From contig JAVBLF010000121.1 in the NCBI GenBank assembly GCA_031553675.1, forward strand, positions 1-17,227: a stretch of 17,227 nucleotides of DNA, written 5' to 3'. Positions 6,674-15,455 of this stretch are shown here, in pieces. The position numbers and the translations under genes are program-made. This DNA comes from JAVBLF01 sp031553675 (GTDB lineage Bacteria; Bacillota; Clostridia; Christensenellales; CALWSW01). Numbering within the stretch: position 1 is the first letter of the stretch; every line of letters starts with the position of its first letter. A model generated the notes under the pieces. It made no database searches. It was not told the DNA's origin and saw only the letters and a program-made list of their open reading frames with translations.

Positions 6674-6757
6674 CAGAGGCGAAGCTCTTTCACCGACCAA
6701 CGCGATTTTCACCCCCGAAAGCGCCTGTTCGCGAGGAAAAACAAGCGTCTGCCATGC

Positions 6758-6786
6758 TTGACGCTCTGTCGAAACTCATGTAGGAT
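6758..6786 (+). promoter_or_regulatory. Sigma-A type promoter of the Ca2+ ATPase
   Basis: TTGACG (6758-6763) and TAGGAT (6781-6786) are separated by exactly 17 bases and match consensus at five and four of six positions. Transcription would start near 6793, leaving a leader of about 70 bases before the ATG at 6866. This supports the downstream ATG over an in-frame start at 6626, which lies upstream of the promoter. Confidence 0.7.
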
Positions 6787-6865
6787 GATCGATACACCGA
6801 TTCGAGCCGGGTTGCAGGTGCGCGCCCGGCGCCACCAAACAACCCCGATCGAGAAGGAGGACCGC

Positions 6866-9490
6866 ATGGAATCGCAATGGCATCAATTGCCCGTAGCCGA
6901 CGTCTACCAAGCCATTGGCAGCGGGAAAGAGGGACTCAGCGTCGCGGAAGCCAAAAAGCGCCTCGAAGAAAACGGCTTCAACGAATTGCGCGCCCTGCAC
7001 AAAAAATCGCCCGTTGCCGTGTTCTTTTCGCAGTTTAAGGATTTCATGATCCTGATCCTGCTGGTCGCGGCACTGGTCAGCGCCTTCGTCGCGCACGAAT
7101 ACGTCGATTCGTTCGTTATCTTGATCCTGATCGTCGTCAACGCAATCATTGGAACCGTGCAGGAACTCAAGGCCGAACAGTCCCTCGAAGCGCTGCAAAA
7201 GATGTCGGCCCCGCGCGCCAAGGTGCTGCGCGACGGCAAAGAGACCGTCGTTCCGGCTCGCGAACTCGTCACGGGCGACGTCGTACTGCTCGACACCGGC
7301 GACTACGTGCCGGCCGACATCCGCCTGACTGCGTTTAACAGCCTCCAGATCCAGGAAGCTGCGTTGACCGGCGAATCCGTGCCCGTCGACAAAAGCGAGA
7401 CTTTGCTTCCCGCCGATGCCGCGCTGGGCGATCGCGTCAACATGGCCTTCTCGTCCAGCTTGATCACCTACGGTCGCGGCCGTGGCATCGTCGTCGAAAC
7501 CGGCATGGACACCGGGGTCGGCAAGATCGCCGCCATGATCCAGGAAGCCCCCGAGGTCCAGACGCCCATGCAAAAGCGCCTCGAAGTGCTCGGCAAAACG
7601 CTGGGCATCGCGGCGCTCGCGATTTGCGCCATCATGTTCGGCATCGGCCTGCTCTACAAAAAAGAGCCCCTCCACATGTTTATGTCGGCCGTCGCGCTTG
7701 CCGTCGCCGCCATTCCCGAGGGCTTGCCGGCCATCTCGACGATCGTGCTGGCCCTGGGCGTCCAGCGTATGGCCAAGCGAAACGCCATCGTCCGGACACT
7801 TCCCTCGGTCGAGACCTTGGGCAGCGCGACGGTCATCTGCTCGGACAAGACCGGCACGCTGACCCAAAACAGGATGACGGTCAAGCAATTTGCGATCCCG
7901 GGCGACGCCGAACCCCGCGCGATCGGCGAAGGCGGGAGCACCGACCTCGTGTATTGCGCCGTGCTGTGCAACGACAGCAAAGAGACCGAGAATGGACTCG
8001 TCGGCGACCCGACCGAGACAGCCCTCATCGATGCCGGCTCCCGTTACGGCGTCAAGAAGAGTGCGCTCGAGAGCCGCAAACCGCGCATCGAGGAGCTGCC
8101 CTTCGACTCGGATCGCAAGCTGATGACAACCGTCAACAAGGACGATGAGGACGGCAAGATCACCAGCTATACCAAGGGCGGCATGGACGAAGTTTTCGCA
8201 CTCTGCGAAAGCATCCGCACCCCCGAAGGCGATCGCCCGATCACGCAGGCCGACAGGGACGCCTTTGCCGCGCTCAACCAGGGCATGGCGGGCAACGCCT
8301 TGCGCGTGCTGGCCTTTGCGTTGCGCGAGATCGACGCCCTTCCCGACGATCCGAAGACGCTCGAAAGCCATCTGACCTTCCTCGGCCTCATGGGCATGAT
8401 CGACCCGCCGCGCGACGAGGCGAAGGACGCCGTCGCGAAGTGCCACACCGCGGGCATTACGCCCGTCATGATCACGGGCGACCACAAGCTGACCGCCACC
8501 GCCATCGCCAAGGAGCTCGACATCCTGCCCGAAGACGGCATCGTCATCACGGGCAAGGAACTTGAGGCCATGAGCGATGATGAGCTGCACGAGCGCGTCG
8601 AGACCATTTCGGTCTACGCCCGCGTGTCCCCCGAGCACAAGGTCCGCATCGTCGAAGCCTGGCAAAGCCGCGGCCACGTCGTCGCCATGACGGGCGACGG
8701 CGTCAACGACGCACCCGCCCTCAAGCACGCCGACATCGGCTGCTCCATGGGCGAGGGCGGCACCGACGTCGCCAAGGACGCCTCGAACCTGATCCTCGTG
8801 GACGACAACTTCGCGACCGTCGTCGCAGCCGTCGAAGAGGGCCGCCGCATTTACGACAACGTGCTCAAGGCCGTTTCTTTCTTGCTGAGCTGCAACGTCG
8901 GCGAGATCATCACGCTTTTCGTCGCGACCATGTTGAACTGGGCCGAACCGTTGCTGCCGATCCACATCCTGCTCGTCAACCTCGTCACGGACGGCCTGCC
9001 CGCTTTGGCGCTTGGCGTCGATCCCGCGGCGAAGAACATCATGACGCGCAAGGCGCAGAAACAGGAACAGATCTTCACGCGCGGCCTGATCTGGCGCATG
9101 TGTTACCAGGGCGTGATGGTGGGCGGCTTGACGCTGACGGCTTTCCTGACCGGCATGCCCTACGGCGAACAAACCGCCCAAACCATGGCCTTCGTCGTGC
9201 TGGCCATGAGCCAGATCACCCACAGCTTCAACGTCCGCTCGATCGACAAGTCGATCTTCGTCGAGCATCCTTTGCAGAACATGAAGCTGGTCGGCGCGGG
9301 TGCGCTGTCCTTTGTGATCGTGCTTTGCTGCACGCTCATCCCGGGGTTGAACGACGTTCTCGGTCTGGTGCGTTTGCCCGGCCATCTCGCGATGGAAGTG
9401 ACACTGCTCGCTCTGGCGCCGATCGTCGTCGTCGAGATCATGAAGCTTCTGAAGATCAACACTTCGAAAGCCGAACGCAAGCTCCTCTAA
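6866..9490 (+). CDS. P-type Ca2+-transporting ATPase (type IIA, PacL/LMCA1-like)
   Basis: This 874-residue pump exports Ca2+ across the membrane at the cost of ATP. The actuator motif TGES is at 168-171. The phosphorylation motif SDKTGTLTQNRM has its aspartate at 327. An N-domain KGG lies in SYTKGGMDEVF, and the hinge TGDGVND is at 609-615. Membrane residues match the SERCA/PacL class: M4 IPEGLP (283-288, Glu285), M5 NVGE (677-680) and M6 NLVTDG (705-710, Asp709). In M8, HSFNVRS puts Arg791 near where SERCA has Glu908 and Listeria LMCA1 has Arg795, which suggests one Ca2+ per cycle. The start has AGAAGGAGG at 6852-6860 and is the first good site after the promoter at 6758-6786. The length suits bacterial type IIA pumps. 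A Mn2+ role cannot be excluded. The gene is monocistronic. Confidence 0.96.
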   Translation: MESQWHQLPVADVYQAIGSGKEGLSVAEAKKRLEENGFNELRALHKKSPVAVFFSQFKDFMILILLVAALVSAFVAHEYVDSFVILILIVVNAIIGTVQELKAEQSLEALQKMSAPRAKVLRDGKETVVPARELVTGDVVLLDTGDYVPADIRLTAFNSLQIQEAALTGESVPVDKSETLLPADAALGDRVNMAFSSSLITYGRGRGIVVETGMDTGVGKIAAMIQEAPEVQTPMQKRLEVLGKTLGIAALAICAIMFGIGLLYKKEPLHMFMSAVALAVAAIPEGLPAISTIVLALGVQRMAKRNAIVRTLPSVETLGSATVICSDKTGTLTQNRMTVKQFAIPGDAEPRAIGEGGSTDLVYCAVLCNDSKETENGLVGDPTETALIDAGSRYGVKKSALESRKPRIEELPFDSDRKLMTTVNKDDEDGKITSYTKGGMDEVFALCESIRTPEGDRPITQADRDAFAALNQGMAGNALRVLAFALREIDALPDDPKTLESHLTFLGLMGMIDPPRDEAKDAVAKCHTAGITPVMITGDHKLTATAIAKELDILPEDGIVITGKELEAMSDDELHERVETISVYARVSPEHKVRIVEAWQSRGHVVAMTGDGVNDAPALKHADIGCSMGEGGTDVAKDASNLILVDDNFATVVAAVEEGRRIYDNVLKAVSFLLSCNVGEIITLFVATMLNWAEPLLPIHILLVNLVTDGLPALALGVDPAAKNIMTRKAQKQEQIFTRGLIWRMCYQGVMVGGLTLTAFLTGMPYGEQTAQTMAFVVLAMSQITHSFNVRSIDKSIFVEHPLQNMKLVGAGALSFVIVLCCTLIPGLNDVLGLVRLPGHLAMEVTLLALAPIVVVEIMKLLKINTSKAERKLL

Positions 9491-9503
9491 GCCCAGCGCA
9501 TCA

Positions 9504-9530
9504 AAAAAGTGCCGCATTGCGGCACTTTTT
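9504..9530. terminator. Bidirectional intrinsic terminator between convergent genes
   Basis: AAAAAGTGCCGC (9504-9515) pairs with GCGGCACTTTTT (9519-9530) across a three-base loop. It has a T-run in the forward direction and, because of the upstream A-run, also on the reverse strand. It lies 13 bases after the ATPase stop and 4 bases beyond the flavoprotein stop at 9535-9537, so it serves both. Confidence 0.93.
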
Positions 9531-9534
9531 GCTT

Positions 9535-10092
9535 TCACAGCAGTTTGTTCGCCAGATCGCGGCTGGCTGCGAGCGCCTCTTGGTTGTCCGCGGCGGCGAG
9601 CTTGTCGCTGCCTCCCATCTTGACCGTGCCGACGAGTGTGGCGCGCTGGTCGTAGAGCCAATGCCCAAGGCCGCCCAAAATGCCGTCGAACTGCTTTTCG
9701 TAGGGCGGCGCGCCCCCGACGAGTATCGCGCCCGCCTTTCGCCCTTCGCGGATGGCGGAACCCTTCTGGAAGCGCATGTGCGCCCAGTAGCATTGGCAGC
9801 GATCGACGATCGCCTTGAGCGGTGCCGGAAAGCCGTAGAAGTTGACCGGCGTCGCGATCACAAAGCGATCCGCTTCGTCGATCAGGCGGTAGATCCGCTG
9901 CATCTCGTCGTCGATCGCGCAGCGCGGCGTCTCGGTTTTCCAGCAGGCGCGGCAGTCGACGCAGGAGCGCACCGGCGTCCGAAACGCGTCGATCCGTTCG
10001 ACGTCTCCCGACCAAGTCTCCAGAAACGCGTCGAGCAAGGTGGCGGTGTGGCCGTGTTTCCGCGGCGATCCAAAGAGTATGAGCGCTTTCAT
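9535..10092 (-). CDS. Flavodoxin-fold NAD(P)H-dependent oxidoreductase with iron-sulfur flavoprotein (Isf)-type cysteine motif
   Basis: The 185-residue protein begins MKALILFGSPRKHGHTATLL; GSPRKHGHT (8-16) is the FMN-phosphate loop of the NADPH-dependent FMN reductase family. TPVNFYGFPAPLKAIVDR is the usual second flavin and dimer segment. Cys44, Cys47, Cys50 and Cys58 form CX2CX2CX7C, the compact motif that holds a [4Fe-4S] cluster in the Isf family and is followed here, as there, by IDDEM. An electron-transfer or stress-reductase role is likely; the partner is unknown. The start has AGGGGGGA upstream. An in-frame ATG 25 codons earlier would lie within the promoter region and add a non-homologous leader. 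The gene is divergent from metK and convergent with the ATPase. Confidence 0.9.
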   Translation of the reverse strand: MKALILFGSPRKHGHTATLLDAFLETWSGDVERIDAFRTPVRSCVDCRACWKTETPRCAIDDEMQRIYRLIDEADRFVIATPVNFYGFPAPLKAIVDRCQCYWAHMRFQKGSAIREGRKAGAILVGGAPPYEKQFDGILGGLGHWLYDQRATLVGTVKMGGSDKLAAADNQEALAASRDLANKLL

Positions 10093-10113
10093 GGTCAATC
10101 CCCCCTTTGCACC

Positions 10114-10141
10114 AGCATAGCAAATTGGGCCCCAAAAACAA
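10114..10141 (-). promoter_or_regulatory. Probable promoter of the flavoprotein gene
   Basis: The reverse strand shows TTGTTT (10136-10141), a 16-base spacer and TATGCT (10114-10119), with TGC directly before the -10 as an extended element. Transcription would start about 15 bases upstream of the ATG at 10092. Confidence 0.5.
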
Positions 10142-10180
10142 AGGGAGGAAAAGAAAATGCTGGCCATGGGGCGCGAGCTA

Positions 10181-10189
10181 TGCTTAAAT
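10181..10189 (+). promoter_or_regulatory. Possible extended -10 promoter of metK
   Basis: TGC-TTAAAT reads as a TGn extended -10, with no good -35 at the expected distance. The resulting leader would be only about 55 bases, too short for a SAM riboswitch. It contains a small hairpin, CGGC...GCCG, at 10211-10224. Confidence 0.35.
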
Positions 10190-10251
10190 AATAGGAGCTA
10201 TGAAAAACATCGGCAATTTTGCCGTGCCATCGCATTGGAAGGAAGTGCACT

Positions 10252-11433
<1,182 letters not shown>

Positions 11434-11462
11434 TGTAGTGCACGAAGGCTCTGGATCAGGCG

Positions 11463-11735
11463 ATGCGGGCGATTGATAACACCAATCAAAGGTTGAACTT
11501 TGTTCAGGCAAAAATGGGATGATCCTTATGGTACGCGGGCGATTGATAATCGCCCCTACATCCCGATTGTCTTGTTTCTGCGTCGGTAGGGGCGATTATC
11601 AATCGCCCGATGCAGCAAAACGGCCTTGCGATGCGTTAGGTTCGTAACCCTTGATTCGCATTATCAATCGCCTGTTGCAACCGAACGGCCTTTAACACAC
11701 TGTATTTGCGGTTTGTAACCATGGTTGGCGTTTGA
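11463..11735. repeat. Modular palindromic intergenic repeat, copy 2 (inverted)
   Basis: The gap between metK and leuS (11434-11865) is largely a second copy of the mosaic seen at 245-575, in the opposite orientation. The unit with GGATGATCCTTATGGTAC lies at about 11465-11550 and differs from the reverse complement of about 373-457 at roughly five of 86 positions by my count. The core hairpin is at 11536-11609. Two units of the ATTATCAATCGCCCG type follow, starting near 11593 and 11661. The far edge is diffuse. Confidence 0.85.
11536..11609. repeat. Hairpin core of repeat copy 2
   Basis: Arms 11536-11559 and 11586-11609 are perfect reverse complements over 24 bases. The spacer TCCCGATTGTCTTGTTTCTG... 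resembles the reversed spacer of copy 1 but carries several substitutions, while the arms stay paired. Confidence 0.9.
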
Positions 11736-11772
11736 TTCGCGCGCCGCGAAGAGGCGTGTGAACGGATAAAAG

Positions 11773-11825
11773 AATGGGATTCCAAAGGGTCTTGACCCTT
11801 TGGCGGGTCCAGGGCAGCGCCCTGG
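11773..11825 (+). repeat. Double-hairpin element in the leuS leader
   Basis: After GGGATT, CCAAAGGGTC (11782-11791) pairs with GACCCTTTGG (11794-11803), and CCAGGGC (11809-11815) pairs with GCCCTGG (11819-11825). Both stems are perfect. They lie 27 bases before the leuS Shine-Dalgarno. A degenerate relative lies at 14444-14491. I recall paired CCAAAGGG...CCCTTTGG hairpins being frequent between genes of gut Firmicutes, so this is probably one member of a dispersed family. It has no T-box sequence and no T-run. Confidence 0.7.
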
Positions 11826-11865
11826 GGCGAGTCGCTCCAAAAGAACGTGAAAAGAGGAAACCGGT

Positions 11866-14298
11866 ATGGATGCCAAGAGTGTTGAAAAGAAATGGCAGGC
11901 GAAGTGGGAAGAGAGCGGGCTGTACAAGTTCGACGCGTCGCGCCTGGACAAGAAGTTCTACATGCTGGAGATGTTTTCGTATCCCTCGGGGGCGAACCTT
12001 CACGTGGGGCACTGGTACAACTACGGCCCATCGGACACCTTTGCGCGCTTCAAGCGCATGCAGGGCTACAACGTCTTCCATCCCCAGGGCTTTGACGCGT
12101 TTGGGCTTCCGGCGGAGAACTACGCCATCAAGACGGGCATCCATCCGCAGGATTCGACGCTGAAGAACATCGCCACGATGGAAGCGCAGCTCAAGCGGAT
12201 AGGCGCGACCTACGATTGGGATTACGAAGTGCGCACGTGCGGACCGGAGTATTACAAGTGGACGCAGTGGATTTTCTTGCAGCTCTACCACAAGGGCCTG
12301 GCTTACCGCAAAGAAGCGCCGGTCAACTGGTGCCCGAGCTGCAATACGGTCTTGGCGAACGAGCAGGTCGTCGGCGACGGCGAGTGTGAGCGCTGCGGTT
12401 CGATCGTGACGCGAAAGAACCTCACGCAGTGGTTTTTCAAGATCACGGATTACGCGGAAGAACTGCTGCAAGACCTCGACAAAATCGACTGGCCGGAAAA
12501 GACCAAGGCCATGCAGCGCAACTGGATCGGCAAGTCGGTCGGCGGCGAAGTGACCTTCTCGATGGAAGGCACGGGCGAGCCGTTCACGGTGTTCACGACG
12601 CGCGCCGATACGCTTTATGGCTGCACCTACGTCGTGTTTGCGCCGGAGCATCCCATGGTCGAGCGCATCACGACGCCCGAACAAAAGGCCGACATCGAGG
12701 CTTACCAGCAGTACGCGGCGGCGGCGACCGAGATCGACCGCCTCTCGACGACGCGCGAAAAGACAGGCGCGTTCACCGGCGCCTACGCGATCAACCCGAT
12801 CAACGGGCGCAAAGTGCCGGTTTACGTCGCGGATTACGTGCTTTTTAGCTATGGCACGGGCATCGTGATGGCGGTGCCGGGGCATGACGAGCGCGACTTT
12901 GCGTTCGCGACCAAGTACGGCCTTCCGATCGAGCGCGTCATCGCGAGCGCCGACGGCTCACCAGACGATCTGCCCTATGTCGAAAACGGCGTACTGGTCA
13001 ACAGCGGCGACTGCGACGGCCTTTCGACCGAAGAAGGCAAACGCGCCGTGCTGGAGCGGCTGGCCGGACAGGACTTGGGTGGTTTCAAGATCAATTATCG
13101 CCTGCGTGACTGGCTGATCTCCCGCCAGCGCTACTGGGGCGCGCCCATCCCGATCGTGCACTGCGCACTTTGCGGTGAAGTGCCGGTGCCCGAAAGCGAT
13201 CTGCCCGTGCTGCTGCCTTACGACGTGGACTTCACGCCCGACGGCCAATCGCCGCTGCGCAAAAGTGAGGATTTTCTCCACACGACCTGCCCGAGCTGCG
13301 GCGGCCCCGCCCACCGCGACGTCGATACGATGGATACCTTCGTCTGTTCGAGCTGGTATTTCCTGCGCTACCCCGACGCCAACGACGACGATCAGGCTTT
13401 CGACAAATCGCGGATCGATGCCATGCTGCCGGTCGACTGCTACGTCGGCGGTGCCGAGCACGCCTGCCTGCATCTGCTCTACGCGCGCTTTTTTGTCAAG
13501 GCGCTGCGCGACATGGGCTACCTGAGCTTCGACGAACCCTTCCTGCGTCTGGTACACCAGGGCGTCATCCTGGGGCCAGACGGCAACAAGATGAGCAAGA
13601 GCCGCGGCAATGTCATCAGCCCGGACGATTTGATCCAGAAGTTCGGTTCGGACGCCTTCCGCATGTACTTGGAGTTTGGCTTCAGCTACATCGAGGGCGG
13701 CGCTTGGAACGACGACGGCCTCAAGGCGGTGGCGCGCTACCTCGACCGCGCGGCCCGCATGGTCGAGCGCGCAAAAGAGCTGCGCGGCGCCAAAAACGGC
13801 AGCGAATCGGGCGACAAAGAGCTGAACCTGGTGCGCCACGCCAGCATCCAAGCGATCTCGACCGACGTCGAGCGCTTCAGCTTCAACACAGCGATCGCCC
13901 GCCTCATGGAGCTGACGAACGCCGCGTACAAGTACATGGAAAACGGCGCCGTTGACGGGAAGCTGCTCAACGACGTCGCGAAAGACTTTTTGCTGTTGCT
14001 GGCGCCGTTTGCGCCGCACACCGCCGAAGAACTCTGGGAGTCGATGGGCGGCCCCTACTCGATCTTCCAGCAGCCCTGGCCGACCTTCGATCCGAACGCA
14101 TTGGTGCGCGACGAGATTGAATACGGCATCCAAGTCAACGGCAAGATCCGAAGCCGCATCTCCCTTGCCGCCAACCTCGACGCCGATGCCGTCCGCGCCG
14201 CCGCCCTCGCCGATCCCGCCGTCGCTGCGCAGGTCGAGGGGAAGGCCATCGCAAAGGTCATTGTCATCAAGAACATCATCAACATCGTGGTGAAGTAG
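11866..14298 (+). CDS. leuS: Leucyl-tRNA synthetase
   Basis: LeuRS charges tRNA-Leu with leucine in the cytoplasm. This 810-residue class I synthetase shows the HIGH motif as HVGH (46-49), KMSKS at 575-579, and the editing domain motifs TTRADTLYG (244-252) and GTGIVMAVPGHDERDFAFA, which hydrolyse mischarged tRNA. Cysteine pairs in NWCPSCNTVL and ECERCGSIV mark the Zn-1 region, and CALCGEVPVPE/CPSCGG the second zinc site near the insertion domain. WYFLRYPDAN and HLLYARFFVKAL are the usual leucine-site region. The length matches bacterial LeuRS. GAGGAAA at 11855-11861 precedes the ATG. The leader contains repeat DNA and two hairpins but no T-box, so tRNA-sensing control is not evident. A terminator follows at 14370-14399. 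Confidence 0.97.
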   Translation: MDAKSVEKKWQAKWEESGLYKFDASRLDKKFYMLEMFSYPSGANLHVGHWYNYGPSDTFARFKRMQGYNVFHPQGFDAFGLPAENYAIKTGIHPQDSTLKNIATMEAQLKRIGATYDWDYEVRTCGPEYYKWTQWIFLQLYHKGLAYRKEAPVNWCPSCNTVLANEQVVGDGECERCGSIVTRKNLTQWFFKITDYAEELLQDLDKIDWPEKTKAMQRNWIGKSVGGEVTFSMEGTGEPFTVFTTRADTLYGCTYVVFAPEHPMVERITTPEQKADIEAYQQYAAAATEIDRLSTTREKTGAFTGAYAINPINGRKVPVYVADYVLFSYGTGIVMAVPGHDERDFAFATKYGLPIERVIASADGSPDDLPYVENGVLVNSGDCDGLSTEEGKRAVLERLAGQDLGGFKINYRLRDWLISRQRYWGAPIPIVHCALCGEVPVPESDLPVLLPYDVDFTPDGQSPLRKSEDFLHTTCPSCGGPAHRDVDTMDTFVCSSWYFLRYPDANDDDQAFDKSRIDAMLPVDCYVGGAEHACLHLLYARFFVKALRDMGYLSFDEPFLRLVHQGVILGPDGNKMSKSRGNVISPDDLIQKFGSDAFRMYLEFGFSYIEGGAWNDDGLKAVARYLDRAARMVERAKELRGAKNGSESGDKELNLVRHASIQAISTDVERFSFNTAIARLMELTNAAYKYMENGAVDGKLLNDVAKDFLLLLAPFAPHTAEELWESMGGPYSIFQQPWPTFDPNALVRDEIEYGIQVNGKIRSRISLAANLDADAVRAAALADPAVAAQVEGKAIAKVIVIKNIINIVVK

Positions 14299-14310
14299 CG
14301 AGGCGTGGGT

Positions 14311-14344
14311 TTTCTCTACTTTTCTTATAAGAAAAGTAGAGAAA
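14311..14344. repeat. 34-bp perfect palindrome downstream of leuS
   Basis: TTTCTCTACTTTTCTTA (14311-14327) is followed at once by its exact reverse complement (14328-14344). The stem is AT-rich and has no unpaired loop beyond what folding requires. It lies 12 bases after the leuS stop. Without a T-run it is not a classical terminator, but it could protect the mRNA end or be a mobile palindrome. I have seen similar CTACTTTTCTT hairpins described as common near clostridial gene ends, but cannot verify that here. Confidence 0.85.
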
Positions 14345-14369
14345 GAACTTTAACAGCCTTCGGCCCCTG

Positions 14370-14399
14370 AAAAGCCCGCCACGATCATGGCGGGCTTTT
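14370..14399. terminator. Intrinsic terminator of leuS, possibly bidirectional
   Basis: AAAAGCCCGCCA (14370-14381) and TGGCGGGCTTTT (14388-14399) form a perfect 12-bp stem with a six-base loop. Four Ts end the forward stem and four the reverse, so it can also stop the converging gene at 14502-15362. Confidence 0.9.
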
Positions 14400-14443
14400 C
14401 AATTTCTTGCTGTACAAAACGAGTCGCACGAAAGTTTGTTGAT

Positions 14444-14491
14444 TGGGGATTCTAAAGGATCCATGACCCTTTGGTCGGGGACTTCTTCCCC
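14444..14491. repeat. Degenerate copy of the double-hairpin element
   Basis: GGGGATTCTAAAGG...GACCCTTTGG matches the start of the element before leuS. Its first stem (14452-14461 with 14465-14474) has one wobble and one mismatch. The second stem is different in sequence, GGGGA (14477-14481) with TCCCC (14487-14491). It lies just beyond the stop of the reverse-strand gene at 14502, so here the element is in a 3' rather than a 5' position. Confidence 0.65.
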
Positions 14492-14501
14492 CAAAAACGT
14501 C

Positions 14502-15362
14502 CTAATCGAGATCCCCCGACTCCGGAGCGCTGGCGGGGTCGTCCTTCGAGGGCGTGAAGCTTTCGGTGCGCTTTGCGCGGACGACACTCGCGGCGGTCTG
14601 GTAGGGCTCGGTGCCGTGGCCGGATTCGGGTGCGCGACCGGGGGCGTCCTTGCGGCGGCCTTCTTCGGGGTCTTTGCGGGGTGCTTTGGGGCGCATGAGG
14701 GTTTCCTCCTTTGCCAGATTGTCGTAAACGTCGAGCAGATAGCCGGCGGTCAGCTTTTCGACGGCGCTGAGCGTGCTGCCGAGGATGGAAGTCAAGCGCC
14801 TGTCGCGCGCGGCGCCGGCAAAGCAAAACGTCGCCATCTCGAGCGCGTGGAGGCCATGCCGGACGTAGCTGGCTGGATCGTCGCAGTGGGGGGCGTCGCA
14901 CTTGGCGCGCTGTTTCGAGAGCGGGGAATAGCGTTTGAGCAGGTAGCGATCGACGATGTCGCCCGCGACCAGCATGCGGAGCGGCGAGATCGTCGGGGTT
15001 GAGGCGCGTTGAAGGACGAAGAGGGCCACGCCGAGATAGCGCAAGCCGAGATCGTCCTCGTCCGACGCGAAACAGCAGCGTGCCGAATCGTCGTACTTCG
15101 TCATGGCGCGGGGGGCGCTCGAAGGCGTGATGCGGAGTTCGCCGTCGTAGATGGCTTCTTCGGCTTGGGAGAAGCCTTCTGCGATGGCGGGCATGCGTTC
15201 GAGAAAAAAAGTCGCGGCTTCGGGATGGCCGTCGCGCCGGAGGATTCCAAGGGCGCTGCGGGTGATGCGCTCGTGGAGTCCGGCGTCGAGCGGCGACAGA
15301 CCTTTTGCCAGCGACACGGCCGTTCGAAGGCAGTCGGCCTTCTGTTTCTTGCTTTCGTTCAT
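14502..15362 (-). CDS. Protein of unknown function, helical with a disordered C-terminus
   Basis: The 286-residue product has no signal peptide or membrane helix and no family I recognise. Residues 1-220 look mainly helical. Cysteines occur as a Cys96-Cys97 pair, then Cys155 and Cys160 in KCDAPHCDDPASYVRHGLHA with His159, His169 and His172 nearby, then Cys180. This grouping could bind a metal, but no known zinc motif is matched. From about 222 to the end the sequence is rich in Pro, Lys, Arg, Glu and Ser (for example APRKDPEEGRRKDAPGRAPE) and probably disordered. AAAGGA at 15372-15377 precedes the ATG. The coding frame is well preserved and codon use resembles its neighbours. The gene is divergent from the histidinol phosphatase. 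Confidence 0.75.
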   Translation of the reverse strand: MNESKKQKADCLRTAVSLAKGLSPLDAGLHERITRSALGILRRDGHPEAATFFLERMPAIAEGFSQAEEAIYDGELRITPSSAPRAMTKYDDSARCCFASDEDDLGLRYLGVALFVLQRASTPTISPLRMLVAGDIVDRYLLKRYSPLSKQRAKCDAPHCDDPASYVRHGLHALEMATFCFAGAARDRRLTSILGSTLSAVEKLTAGYLLDVYDNLAKEETLMRPKAPRKDPEEGRRKDAPGRAPESGHGTEPYQTAASVVRAKRTESFTPSKDDPASAPESGDLD

Positions 15363-15387
15363 CGGCGATCATCCTTTGGTCAGGTCG

Positions 15388-15417
15388 TTGTCGAATGGGC
15401 ATTGCTCACTCTATTTT
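15388..15417 (+). promoter_or_regulatory. Possible promoter of the histidinol phosphatase gene
   Basis: TTGTCG (15388-15393) and TATTTT (15412-15417) are separated by 18 bases, leaving a leader of about 30 bases to the ATG at 15456. The -10 is a weak match, so the call is tentative. Confidence 0.35.
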
Positions 15418-15455
15418 TCGCAAGCGCAGGGAAAGTATGCGCCTTGGGAGGTCCT

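Noticed and set aside
6776..10141. Reverse-strand open frame of about 1100 codons opposite the Ca2+ ATPase
   Set aside because: High GC leaves few stops on the opposite strand. The product is a low-complexity Arg/Asp/His-rich sequence without domains, while the forward frame encodes a complete P-type ATPase.
10120..10251. SAM riboswitch before metK
   Set aside because: The leader is too short and shows none of the conserved SAM-I elements; only a small hairpin at 10211-10224 is present.
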